64,000 nt of DNA, from contig QULP01000012.1 in assembly GCA_003481745.1 (NCBI GenBank), positions 36,799-100,798 of the forward strand. The letters are read 5' to 3'. Origin of the DNA: Firmicutes bacterium OM04-13BH (lineage in GTDB: Bacteria; Bacillota; Clostridia; Lachnospirales; Lachnospiraceae). Shown here in pieces: positions 33,422-42,122 of this stretch; within the stretch, counting starts at the first letter, position 1, and each line of letters starts with the position of its first letter. The translations under genes were made by a program, and so were the position numbers. The notes under the pieces were generated by a model, which worked only from the letters and a program-made list of their open reading frames with translations, did no database searches and was not told the DNA's origin.

Positions 33422-34567
33422 ATGCAGACACCAAAACAAGATGGATTTTTTATGCCTGGAGAATTTGAAGTACATAAAGGCTGCATTCTGATATGGCCAA
33501 GCAGACCGGGTTCCTGGCGAAATGAGGCAAGAGAAGCAAAAAAAGCATTTGCAGCGGTCATAGAGGCGATTGCAAGGAGTGAAGCAGTCTTTTTAGCTGC
33601 AAGAAAAGAAGATGTGGCAGAGGCAACGAACTTTGCAAATGAATTAAAAAGAAAGCAGATTCCGTATCCGGTTACTGTGTTTGAAGCTAAAACAGATGAT
33701 GCATGGGCAAGAGATATCGGTCCTACTTTTGTGGTATCAGACAAAGCAAATGAAAGAATGGTGCGTGCAGTTAACTGGGAATTTAATGCCTGGGGCGGAG
33801 AAGTCGATGGGCTTTATGCTTCGTGGAAGCTTGATAATGCATTTGCAAAAGCGTTTTCTGCCTGGCAGGGCTATGAATGTTATGACGCAGCTCCTTTTGT
33901 GCTGGAAGGCGGTTCGATTCATTCGGATGGAGAAGGAACGGTTTTGGTCACGGCGAGCTGTCTGTTAAGCAAAGGAAGAAATCCGGAGTTAAGTAAAAAG
34001 CAGATTGAAGAAAAGTTGAAATCTTATCTTGGAGCAGAGAAAATTTTGTGGCTTCCAAGAGGGATTTACCTGGATGAAACCAATGAGCATGTGGACAATG
34101 TATGTGCATTTTTAAAGCCGGGTGAGGTAGTCCTTGCCTGGACAGATAATGAAGATGACCCACAGTATGTTTTATCAAAAGCATGTCTGGATTATCTGGA
34201 GTCTGAATGTGATGCAAAGGGAAGAAAACTGGTCATTCATAAGCTGCCGATACCGGATGTTCCGATTTGTGTCACAAAAGAAGAATTGGAAGGATATTGT
34301 TTTGAAGAAGGAGAAGATACCAGAGAGGAAGGGGAACGTCTGGCGGCTTCTTATGTGAATTTTTATTTTTCCAATGGAGCAGTTGTGATGCCGGAATTTG
34401 GGGGAGAAAACAAAGAAAGTGATGTTCGTGCACAGGAAATAATGAAGAAACTTTGCCCGGAAAGAGAAATCATTGCAGTAGATGCAAGAGATATTTTGAC
34501 GGGTGGTGGAAATATTCATTGTATTACACAGCAGATTCCGGAAGGAAGAAAGAGAGTAGAAGAATGA
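33422..34567 (+). CDS. aguA: Agmatine deiminase
   Basis: A 381-aa guanidino-group deiminase that converts agmatine to N-carbamoylputrescine and ammonia. The catalytic Cys is Cys367 in GGGNIHCITQQ. WARDIGPTF, FNAWGG, VLEGGSIHSDGEGT and DETNEHVDN are the further family and active-site segments. Its length is standard. The ATG at 33422 follows AGAGATTAAG with a weak site, and the structured element upstream may influence its expression. The stop overlaps aguB (ATGA). Confidence 0.95.
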   Translation: MQTPKQDGFFMPGEFEVHKGCILIWPSRPGSWRNEAREAKKAFAAVIEAIARSEAVFLAARKEDVAEATNFANELKRKQIPYPVTVFEAKTDDAWARDIGPTFVVSDKANERMVRAVNWEFNAWGGEVDGLYASWKLDNAFAKAFSAWQGYECYDAAPFVLEGGSIHSDGEGTVLVTASCLLSKGRNPELSKKQIEEKLKSYLGAEKILWLPRGIYLDETNEHVDNVCAFLKPGEVVLAWTDNEDDPQYVLSKACLDYLESECDAKGRKLVIHKLPIPDVPICVTKEELEGYCFEEGEDTREEGERLAASYVNFYFSNGAVVMPEFGGENKESDVRAQEIMKKLCPEREIIAVDARDILTGGGNIHCITQQIPEGRKRVEE

Positions 34568-35451
34568 GACAGGTGAAAGTGGCTGCAATTCAGATGCAGT
34601 GTAGTAAAAATCCAGAAGAAAACAGAAAAAAAGCAGAAAAAATGATACGAAAGGCAGCAGGAGATGGAGCAAATATAATTTTGCTTCCGGAACTGTTTGA
34701 AAGAGAATACTTTTGCCAACAGCGTCGTTATGATTTTTATCATTATGCTAAACCGTTAGAGGAAAACGAAGCGGTTCTGATGGGACAGCGTCTGGCGAAA
34801 GAATTAGGAGTTGTGCTTCCAATCAGTTTTTATGAAAAAGAAGTCAATAATCTGTACAATTCTATTGCGTGTATTGATGCCGATGGGACGATTCTTGGTG
34901 TTTATCGGAAGACTCACATTCCGGATGACCATTATTATCAGGAAAAATTTTATTTTACACCTGGAGATACCGGGTTTCGTGTCTTTCAAACCAGATTTGG
35001 CACAATTGGAATTGGAATCTGCTGGGACCAGTGGTTTCCGGAAACTGCAAGAAGCATGGCACTTTTAGGCGCAGAACTTTTATTTTATCCGACAGCAATT
35101 GGTTCGGAACCGATTTTGGAATGTGACAGTATGCCGCACTGGAGAAGGTGTATGCAGGGACATTCAGCCGCAAATCTTATGCCGGTGATTGCTGCAAATC
35201 GAATTGGTCTGGAAACGGTAGAACCAAGTGAAGAGAATGGAGGACAGACCTCTTCCTTAACCTTTTATGGTTCTTCTTTTTTAACAGATGAGACAGGAGA
35301 GCTTCTTAAAAGCGCATCAAGGGATAAAGAAGAAATTTTAGAGAAAGAATATGACCTTGATGAGCTTTCGGCAAAACGGCTTGAATGGGGACTGTTCCGG
35401 GATAGAAGACCGGAATATTATTCTATTATTACAAAGACAGCGCATCAATAA
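34564..35451 (+). CDS. aguB: N-carbamoylputrescine amidase
   Basis: A 295-aa nitrilase-superfamily enzyme that hydrolyses N-carbamoylputrescine to putrescine, CO2 and ammonia. The triad is Glu43 in LLPELFE, Lys116 in YRKTHIPD and Cys153 in GICWDQWFPE. The substrate-typical IPDDHYYQEKFYF segment is present. The start at 34564 overlaps the aguA stop by 4 nt; the longer frame from 34453 is not supported. It completes putrescine formation from arginine and feeds the spermidine genes upstream. A strong terminator follows. Confidence 0.95.
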   Translation: MRQVKVAAIQMQCSKNPEENRKKAEKMIRKAAGDGANIILLPELFEREYFCQQRRYDFYHYAKPLEENEAVLMGQRLAKELGVVLPISFYEKEVNNLYNSIACIDADGTILGVYRKTHIPDDHYYQEKFYFTPGDTGFRVFQTRFGTIGIGICWDQWFPETARSMALLGAELLFYPTAIGSEPILECDSMPHWRRCMQGHSAANLMPVIAANRIGLETVEPSEENGGQTSSLTFYGSSFLTDETGELLKSASRDKEEILEKEYDLDELSAKRLEWGLFRDRRPEYYSIITKTAHQ

Positions 35452-35457
35452 AAAAAT

Positions 35458-35499
35458 GTGGCAGAGTCTGAATAGATGAGACTTTGCCACGTTTTTTTT
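35458..35499 (+). terminator. Terminator of the polyamine operon
   Basis: GTGGCAGAGTCT (35458-35469) pairs with AGACTTTGCCAC (35479-35490), followed by eight Ts. The convergent AraC gene ends at its 3' side. Confidence 0.92.
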
Positions 35500-36340
35500 A
35501 CTTATTTTCTTTTCTCCAGGTTCTTGGAGAAATTCCATAAACATTTTTAAATGCTCTGGAAAAGTGAAGCGGATTATCATATCCGACGGCCTGACTGATT
35601 TCTGAAATAGAAAGAGAAGTCAGGCTTAAAAGCTCCGTTGCTTTTATCATTCGGTAATTCATCAAAAATTCCTGAGGTGATTTTCCAATGGATTTCCTGA
35701 AAATTTTTCCAAAATAACTTCGATTGATTCCACAGACCCCGGCGATTTCTTCAATGCTGATGTCATTTTGAAAGTTTTGCTCGATATAATGAATAGCCTC
35801 TTTAATATAATAATCACTCATTTTACTGCTGGAAGTCAGTTCATTAGAATGAGTGGACTGAGTCAGTGCGTCAAGGAAGAGATAAAGATGTCCAATTAAA
35901 TGGAATTTGGATGCTGTGCAGTGTTCCACAATATAGAGCATTTCATTCTTTAAGATTTCCCGAAGCTCTTTTGAATTTGCACGATAAACAGGATGTTCTA
36001 AAGAAAAAAAAGTTGTCTGAAGGGCTTCTTTTACTTTTAGTCCATCAAATTCCAGCCAGATATATTCCCAGGGGTGCTCCTGGTCTGCAAAATAAGTGGT
36101 GATCTGCCCTGGAAAAATCAGAAATCCCTGACCGCTTTTCACGGAATAAGTCTGTGTGATTCCTTTTGAATTATCAGCCATAAGCGTGCCTGTGCCAGAG
36201 AGAACATAATGAAAGAGATAGTGATTTCGTGTAGCGGGTCCAAAAGAATGTCCAGGGTCGCATTGTTCTTTTCCATACTGGTAAAGGCACAGGTCAATAA
36301 AATTGTCATTTGGAAAGATAGAAAATGATACGGTACTCAT
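35498..36340 (-). CDS. AraC-family regulator of the alpha-galactoside operon
   Basis: A 280-aa protein with an N-terminal cupin-like sugar-sensing domain (HYVLSGTGTLMADN, GFLIFPGQITTYFAD) and a C-terminal pair of helix-turn-helix motifs. The second includes EISQAVGYDNPLHFSRAFKNVYGISPRTWR, the AraC signature. It is transcribed divergently from the sugar ABC genes, so it most likely activates them with an alpha-galactoside inducer, as MsmR or RafR do. RBS AAGGAG precedes the ATG. Two GC(G)ATATTGCT motifs in the shared intergenic region are candidate binding sites. Confidence 0.88.
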   Translation of the reverse strand: MSTVSFSIFPNDNFIDLCLYQYGKEQCDPGHSFGPATRNHYLFHYVLSGTGTLMADNSKGITQTYSVKSGQGFLIFPGQITTYFADQEHPWEYIWLEFDGLKVKEALQTTFFSLEHPVYRANSKELREILKNEMLYIVEHCTASKFHLIGHLYLFLDALTQSTHSNELTSSSKMSDYYIKEAIHYIEQNFQNDISIEEIAGVCGINRSYFGKIFRKSIGKSPQEFLMNYRMIKATELLSLTSLSISEISQAVGYDNPLHFSRAFKNVYGISPRTWRKENK

Positions 36341-36374
36341 AAAAAAGATGCTCCTTTTTAATATATATCAAAAT

Positions 36375-36461
36375 GCGATATTGCTTTTTTATTATAACAG
36401 AAAATCTATCATTTGGGTATAAAAATAGCAGAATCGGGCGATTCATAGGTAGCATATTGCT
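36375..36461 (+). promoter_or_regulatory. Candidate AraC operator repeats between regulator and ABC operon
   Basis: GCGATATTGCT (36375-36385) and GCATATTGCT (36452-36461) are near-identical direct repeats 77 bp apart in the divergent intergenic region. The second lies just before the possible -10 TTAAAA of the ABC operon. A TATAAT for the regulator lies on the minus strand at 36391-36396. Confidence 0.4.
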
Positions 36462-36510
36462 ATGTTAAAATAAAAGAAGAAAAAAGAGAAGAACAGGGAG
36501 GAGAGTCAGA

Positions 36511-37800
36511 ATGGCAAAGAAAAAAATGGCAAGAGGGCTCATTGTACTTGGCGGCATATTGCTTGGTGCAGTCAGTCTTAGTGGATGTGGAAATAAAACA
36601 TCCGATGGAAAAACAGAAGTCGAGATGATTTCTTATAAGCCGGAGGCAGTGGCAGCCTTTGAAAAAATTGAAGAGCGGTTTAATGAAACGCATGATGATA
36701 TTCACTTAACAATTGAATCACCAAATGAAGCGGTTACAATTTTAAAAACCAGATTTATCCGTGAAGACTATCCGGATATTGTAGGAATTGGTGGAGATAT
36801 GAACTATTCTAATTTTTTAGATGCAGGGTTGTTTGAGGATTTATCAGACTTAGATGTACTCAAAGAAACAAAACAGGCTTATCTGGATATGGAAGAAGAG
36901 TTGAAGCTGATTCCGACAGAAGGAAGTTATGCACTTCCGTATGCGGCAAATGCAGCAGGTATTTTATACAATAAAGATATGTTTGAAGAAAATGGCTGGA
37001 AGATTCCAACTACATGGAGCGAATTTACAACTTTATGTGAGACAATTTCGGCAAGTGGAGTACAGCCATTATATTTAGGTTTTAAAGATACCTGGACCTG
37101 TATGGCACCGTGGAATGCTCTGGCAGTAGGACTGACAGATTCTGATATTTGCAGTCAGGTTAATAAGGGAGAAGCAACTTTTTCTGATGCTTATAGAGAG
37201 ACAGCAGAAAAAATCAAAGAGCTGGTTTCTTATGCGGAACCGAATCCATATGCATATGGATATAATGACGCATGTACCGCATTTGCAAGAGGAGAAGCCG
37301 CCATGTATCCGATTGGAAGTTATGCGATTCCTCAGATTAAATCAGTAAATCCAGATATGAATATCGGTTCGTTTACATTTCCGGCAAATGATTCGGAAGC
37401 AGACAATGTGTTAAACTCCGGAATTGATTTACAGTTTTCTGTTCTGAAAGAAAGTAAAAATAAAGAAGCTGCTTATGAAGTATTAAGATTTTTATATGAA
37501 GATGAAACCATTCAGATTTATTTAGATGATCAGGGCGGAATTGCATGTAAAGAAGGTGATTTTGAACTGGCACCGGAATTAGAAGATATGAGAAGCTATA
37601 TCGAAGAAGGAAGAATGGCGGATTTCCATGACCACCATTATCCAAGTGAGATGAGTGTCGATGCGATGGTACAGACTTATTTGTTAGATGACAGCGAAAA
37701 TGCATTAGATACTTTCCTGAAGCGTTTTGATACAGACTGGCAGAGATACAACCGTGATTTAATCCGGAAAATGCAGGACTATCAGGAAAAACAGAAATAA
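36511..37800 (+). CDS. Extracellular sugar-binding lipoprotein of an ABC importer (MsmE-like)
   Basis: A 429-aa solute-binding protein. It has a lipoprotein signal peptide with lipobox LSGC (Cys about residue 28), then the mature sugar-binding fold of ABC family 1 with EVEMISYKPEAVAAFEKI and NKDMFEENGWKIPTTWSEF. It would be anchored on the outer face of the membrane and deliver oligosaccharide to the two permeases encoded next. Given the alpha-galactosidase in the operon, raffinose, melibiose or stachyose are likely ligands (inference). RBS GGGAGGAGAG precedes the ATG. Confidence 0.92.
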   Translation: MAKKKMARGLIVLGGILLGAVSLSGCGNKTSDGKTEVEMISYKPEAVAAFEKIEERFNETHDDIHLTIESPNEAVTILKTRFIREDYPDIVGIGGDMNYSNFLDAGLFEDLSDLDVLKETKQAYLDMEEELKLIPTEGSYALPYAANAAGILYNKDMFEENGWKIPTTWSEFTTLCETISASGVQPLYLGFKDTWTCMAPWNALAVGLTDSDICSQVNKGEATFSDAYRETAEKIKELVSYAEPNPYAYGYNDACTAFARGEAAMYPIGSYAIPQIKSVNPDMNIGSFTFPANDSEADNVLNSGIDLQFSVLKESKNKEAAYEVLRFLYEDETIQIYLDDQGGIACKEGDFELAPELEDMRSYIEEGRMADFHDHHYPSEMSVDAMVQTYLLDDSENALDTFLKRFDTDWQRYNRDLIRKMQDYQEKQK

Positions 37801-37822
37801 GAGAGGAGTTTGACAGATTGTT

Positions 37823-38698
37823 ATGAAGAAGAAAATGACAAATAAAGATAAAACGTTCTGGGCAATTATTATTCCGGTTTTAATTTTGTTCTTTGCCTTT
37901 AATACATTGCCGATGATAAAAGGTTTTATCTATAGTTTTACCAATTATAAAGGCTATGGAACGTATGAATATGTAGGATTTCGTAACTATATTGATTTAT
38001 TTACCGATGCACGTGTTGGAAAGAGTTATCTGTTCACCTTTAAATATGCGATTGTTGGAACAATACTGGTAAATTTTTTAAGTCTGGTACTGGCACTGGG
38101 ATTAAACAGCAAAATTCGTTTTAAGAGCGCCTTAAGAGGAATTTACTTTGTTCCGAATATTTTAGGCGGACTGGTAATTGGTTATATTTTCAGCTTTATT
38201 TTTACTTACATCCTTCCGGGAATTGGAACCAGTCTTCATATTGGATGGCTTCAAAACAGTATTTTGGCAAGTGAAAAAAATGCATGGATTGGTGTGCTGG
38301 TTGTTGGTGTATGGCAGGCAGTTGCTATGAATACGATTATCTACATTTCAGGGCTTCAGACAGTTCCACAGGAAGTTTATGAGGCATCTATGTTAGATGG
38401 TGCAAGCAAATGGAAAGAGTTTTTCAGTGTAACCCTTCCGCTTGTTATTCCGTTTGTAACTATCAATCTGGTGCTTAGCACAAAGAACCTGTTAATGGTA
38501 TTTGACCAGATTATGTCTTTAACAAAAGGCGGTCCGGCACAGAGTACGGAATCTATTTCTTATTTGATTTACAAAAATGGTATGGATGGCGGACAGTTTG
38601 GATTCCAGAGTGCAAATGCAGTGTTATTTTTTGTTGTGATTGTTGCAATTTCTGTATTCCAGATGACAGTCTTAAATAAGAAGGAGGAGCAATTATAA
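37823..38698 (+). CDS. Sugar ABC transporter permease 1 (MsmF/MalF-type)
   Basis: A 291-aa membrane protein with six helices and the EAA loop (EASMLDGASKWKEFFSVTLPLV). This loop contacts the ATPase subunit. The family segment PMIKGFIYSFTNY is at the N-terminus. It pairs with the next permease, whose ATG overlaps its stop by 1 nt. The substrate is inferred from the operon. Confidence 0.93.
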   Translation: MKKKMTNKDKTFWAIIIPVLILFFAFNTLPMIKGFIYSFTNYKGYGTYEYVGFRNYIDLFTDARVGKSYLFTFKYAIVGTILVNFLSLVLALGLNSKIRFKSALRGIYFVPNILGGLVIGYIFSFIFTYILPGIGTSLHIGWLQNSILASEKNAWIGVLVVGVWQAVAMNTIIYISGLQTVPQEVYEASMLDGASKWKEFFSVTLPLVIPFVTINLVLSTKNLLMVFDQIMSLTKGGPAQSTESISYLIYKNGMDGGQFGFQSANAVLFFVVIVAISVFQMTVLNKKEEQL

Positions 38699-39537
38699 TG
38701 AAAGAAACAGGAAAAGTAAATCGTATTTTGACAGCTATCCTGATTTTGGGAACCGTTACAGTATTTTTTCCACTGTACATGGCAGTGATTATTGCGTTTA
38801 AAAAGCCAAGTGAAATGACAAATGATGTGGCAGGTGCACTGGCATTCCCATCAAGCTGGAGTCTGGATAATTTCAAAGAAGCAATGAGAGTAACAGATTT
38901 CTGGAACTCTCTGGGAAATAGTTTACTCATTACACTTGTGACAATTGGACTTGCAATTTTAGTTCATTCTATTGCAGGTTACGTTATTGGGAGAAGTATG
39001 GCACATAAAAAGGCCTTTCGATTTATATATCTTTACATTGTCAGCGGTATGTTTGTTCCATTTGCAATCTTAATGATGCCTCTTGTAAAACAGACTGCAC
39101 AGATGGGACTTGGAAACCGTTTAGGTGTCATACTTCTTTATCTGGTTTTCTATATGCCGATGAATATTTTATTATACACAGGATATTTAAAAAATATACC
39201 GGAAACGCTGGAAGAAGCTGCTTCTATCGATGGGGCAACTACCTGGCAGACATTCTGGAAAATTATATTCCCAATGATGTCTCCAATGCATGCGACCGTT
39301 GCGATTTTAACGGCACTTGGAACCTGGAATGACGTAATGACTCCACTTGTTATTATGTCAGGAACCGGGAAAAATACTCTGCCACTGGCACAGCTGAATT
39401 TCCAGACCCAGTTTGGTACGAATTATAATCTTGCATTTGCATCCTACATTCTTGCATTAATTCCGATTCTGATTTTCTACTTATTATGTCAGAAACAAAT
39501 CTTAAATGGGGTAGCAAATGGAGCTGTAAAAGGTTAA
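38698..39537 (+). CDS. Sugar ABC transporter permease 2 (MsmG/MalG-type)
   Basis: A 279-aa membrane protein with six helices and the EAA loop EEAASIDGATTWQTFWKIIFPMM. It forms the translocation pore with the first permease. Overlap with the preceding stop (TAATG) implies coupled translation and equal amounts. No ATP-binding subunit is encoded here, so a general MsmK/UgpC-type ATPase from elsewhere must serve it. Confidence 0.93.
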   Translation: MKETGKVNRILTAILILGTVTVFFPLYMAVIIAFKKPSEMTNDVAGALAFPSSWSLDNFKEAMRVTDFWNSLGNSLLITLVTIGLAILVHSIAGYVIGRSMAHKKAFRFIYLYIVSGMFVPFAILMMPLVKQTAQMGLGNRLGVILLYLVFYMPMNILLYTGYLKNIPETLEEAASIDGATTWQTFWKIIFPMMSPMHATVAILTALGTWNDVMTPLVIMSGTGKNTLPLAQLNFQTQFGTNYNLAFASYILALIPILIFYLLCQKQILNGVANGAVKG

Positions 39538-39599
39538 AATAGAAAGTAAGATACGAGAGCAAACAGTGAAAACAAAAATCTTGTTTAGGAGGAAAACGT

Positions 39600-41780
39600 A
39601 TGGCAATTACAGTAAAGGACAAAATTTTTAACCTGGAAACAGAAAACACACTTTATCAGATGAAGGTGGATCGCTTTGGAGTACTCAATCATCTCTGGTA
39701 TGGAGAAAAAACAGATTGTTGTATGGATTATCTTCTGGATTATCCGGACGCAGGATTTTCCGGAAATATCTATGAAGCAGAAAATGAAAGAACTTATTCT
39801 TTAAATACTCTGCCACAGGAATACAGCACCAGCGGAGTTGGAGATTTTCGAATCTCTGCAATTTCTGTTACTCATGAAGATGGAAGTAATGCTTTAGACT
39901 TAAGAGTCAGGGAATATCAGATTAAAAAAGGAAAATATGAGATTCCAGGGCTTCCGGCAGTGTATGCAAAAGAAGACGAAGCAGAAACATTAGAAATTAC
40001 TTTGAAAGATACTGCAACGGAAGCAGAGGTGATTTTGAAGTATGGTGTGTTTGAAAAAGAAGACGTGATTACAAGAAGTGTGGTGGTAAAAAATTCAGGG
40101 AAAACACCGATTGTAATTAATAAAGTGCATAGTATGTGTCTGGATATTCCGTATGGAGACTGGGAATGGATGCATTTTTATGGCAGACATACTATGGAAA
40201 GACAGGCAGAACGAGTTCCTGTTTTGCACGGAATTTCAGAGAGCAGCAGCAGCAGGGGAACTTCCAGTCATCATCAAAATCCGGCTGTTCTGCTTTGTGA
40301 AAAAGATTGTACAGAGACAAATGGTCACTGCATCGGAGCTGCATTGATGTACAGCGGAGGATTTCAGGCACAGGTAGAAAAAGACCAGTTAGAACAGGTT
40401 CGTTTGGTTATGGGAATCCATCCAGACACATTTGAATGGACCTTAGAAGCCGGAGAAGCGTTCTACACACCGGAAGTGATTTTATCTTGTTCTACAACAG
40501 GATTTGCAAAATTGTCTCAGAATTTCCATCACATCATCCGAAATCATGTCTGCCGTGGAACATACCAGTTAAGCAGTCGTCCGGTTTTGATTAATAACTG
40601 GGAGGCAACTTACTTTGACTTTAACGAAGAAAAGATTTTAAATATTGCAAGACAGGCTTCTAAGCTTGGAATTGATATGATGGTACTTGATGATGGTTGG
40701 TTTGGAAAGAGAGATGATGATTGTTCCGGACTTGGAGACTGGTTTGTCAATGAAAAGAAATTAAATGGCGGATTAAAAGCCCTGGTTGAGAAAATCAATG
40801 CAATGGGTATGAAATTCGGACTTTGGTTTGAACCGGAAATGGTATCCGAGGACAGTGATTTGTACCGTAATCATCCAGACTGGGCGATTCAGATTCCGGG
40901 AAGAAAGCCGATGAGAAGCCGTTATCAGTTAGTATTAGACATGTCAAATCCAGAAGTGGTGGATTATCTTTATGGTGTAATGAGTGCGATTTTAAGAGAA
41001 AATCATATTGAATATGTGAAATGGGATATGAACCGCAGTATCAGTGACTGGTATACAGCTACACTTTCCAGAGGACGCCAGATGGAAATGCCACACAGAT
41101 ATGTGCTGGGACTGTATGAATTGCTTGAAAAACTGACATCAGAATTTCCGGATGTATTGTTCGAAGGATGCAGTGGCGGAGGCGGAAGATTTGATGCCGG
41201 AATGATGTACTACTGCCCACAGATTTGGTGCAGTGATGATACCGACGCACATGAAAGAACCTTTATCCAGTATGGTACAAGTTTCTTCTATCCAACTTCA
41301 ACAGTAGGTTCTCATGTTTCCGCAGTGCCAAACCATCAGACAGGACGAATTACCTCAATTGAAACCAGAGGTGTGGTTGCAATGGCAGGAAGCTTTGGAT
41401 ATGAATTAGACTTAAATCAGCTTTCAGAAGAAGAAAAAACAGTTGTTGCAAAACAGGTTACCCATTATAAAGAATATCAAAGTTTGATTTATAACGGTGA
41501 TTATTATCGTCTGGCAAATCCATTTGAGGATGGGATGTCAGCATGGTCCTGGATATCAGAAGATAAGAAAACCATATTGGTTCAGGGTGTATTGTTCCGT
41601 GCGAAACCAAATGTATTAAGAAAGACTCTGCGTCTAATGGGCTTAGAAGCTAAGAAAAATTATAAGATTGCCGGAACAGAAGAGGTGTACACAGGTGTTG
41701 CTTTGATGAGTGGAGGAGTTTTACTTCAAAGAGCGGTTGGAGATGATGTCTCTTTTGAAATTGTGCTGGAAGAAATTTAA
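39600..41780 (+). CDS. Alpha-galactosidase, GH36
   Basis: A 726-aa GH36 enzyme that releases alpha-linked galactose from melibiose, raffinose or stachyose. The nucleophile is Asp476 in VKWDMNR and the acid/base is Asp546 in WCSDDTDA. The 70-residue spacing matches characterised GH36 enzymes. VLDDGWFGKRDDD, GLWFEPEMVSEDS and LFEGCSGGGGRFD are further family blocks. There is no signal peptide, so it acts on imported sugar, which fits the ABC genes upstream. RBS AGGAGGAAAA precedes the ATG. Confidence 0.95.
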   Translation: MAITVKDKIFNLETENTLYQMKVDRFGVLNHLWYGEKTDCCMDYLLDYPDAGFSGNIYEAENERTYSLNTLPQEYSTSGVGDFRISAISVTHEDGSNALDLRVREYQIKKGKYEIPGLPAVYAKEDEAETLEITLKDTATEAEVILKYGVFEKEDVITRSVVVKNSGKTPIVINKVHSMCLDIPYGDWEWMHFYGRHTMERQAERVPVLHGISESSSSRGTSSHHQNPAVLLCEKDCTETNGHCIGAALMYSGGFQAQVEKDQLEQVRLVMGIHPDTFEWTLEAGEAFYTPEVILSCSTTGFAKLSQNFHHIIRNHVCRGTYQLSSRPVLINNWEATYFDFNEEKILNIARQASKLGIDMMVLDDGWFGKRDDDCSGLGDWFVNEKKLNGGLKALVEKINAMGMKFGLWFEPEMVSEDSDLYRNHPDWAIQIPGRKPMRSRYQLVLDMSNPEVVDYLYGVMSAILRENHIEYVKWDMNRSISDWYTATLSRGRQMEMPHRYVLGLYELLEKLTSEFPDVLFEGCSGGGGRFDAGMMYYCPQIWCSDDTDAHERTFIQYGTSFFYPTSTVGSHVSAVPNHQTGRITSIETRGVVAMAGSFGYELDLNQLSEEEKTVVAKQVTHYKEYQSLIYNGDYYRLANPFEDGMSAWSWISEDKKTILVQGVLFRAKPNVLRKTLRLMGLEAKKNYKIAGTEEVYTGVALMSGGVLLQRAVGDDVSFEIVLEEI

Positions 41781-41789
41781 AATTTGCAC

Positions 41790-41818
41790 TTTACAAATTT
41801 AAATTGTTGTACTATAAT
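41790..41818 (+). promoter_or_regulatory. Promoter of the riboflavin operon
   Basis: TTTACA (41790-41795), 17 bp, TATAAT (41813-41818). It lies 22 bp before the FMN riboswitch. Confidence 0.8.
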
Positions 41819-41840
41819 TTTAATCAAGTAAATAAGAAAA

Positions 41841-41970
41841 ATCTTCAGGGCAGGGTGAAATTCCCTACCGGCAGTGATAGTCTGCGAGCCTGAAAAAATA
41901 AATTTGAAAGGTATGATTCGGTGAAATTCCGATACCGACAGTAAAGTCTGGATGGAAGAAGAGAAATGAA
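41841..41970 (+). ncRNA. FMN riboswitch (RFN element)
   Basis: The full RFN core is readable: CTTCAGGGCAGGGTGAAATT, CCCTACCGGCAGTGATAG, then after a variable stem ATTCGGTGAAATTCCGATAC, CGACAGTAAAGTCTGGATGG and GAAGAGA. It precedes a terminator hairpin and the ribD gene. FMN binding should favour termination and shut off ribDEBAH. Confidence 0.98.
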
Positions 41971-42002
41971 TGACTGATTAAAAAATCAAAATCATGAATA
42001 TC

Positions 42003-42039
42003 AGGCTCTGAAATGGATTTCCGTTTCAGAGCCTTTTTG
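42003..42039 (+). terminator. Riboswitch-controlled terminator
   Basis: AGGCTCTGAAA (42003-42013) and TTTCAGAGCCT (42024-42034) form an 11-bp stem followed by TTTTTG. Its position between the FMN aptamer and ribD indicates attenuation. Confidence 0.92.
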
Positions 42040-42122
42040 TTTCATATATAGTTAGAAATATGAGAAATCCCTGTAGATAAACTTTTTATTTGCAGGGATT
42101 TTTTTCGATTAGGAGAAAGAAA

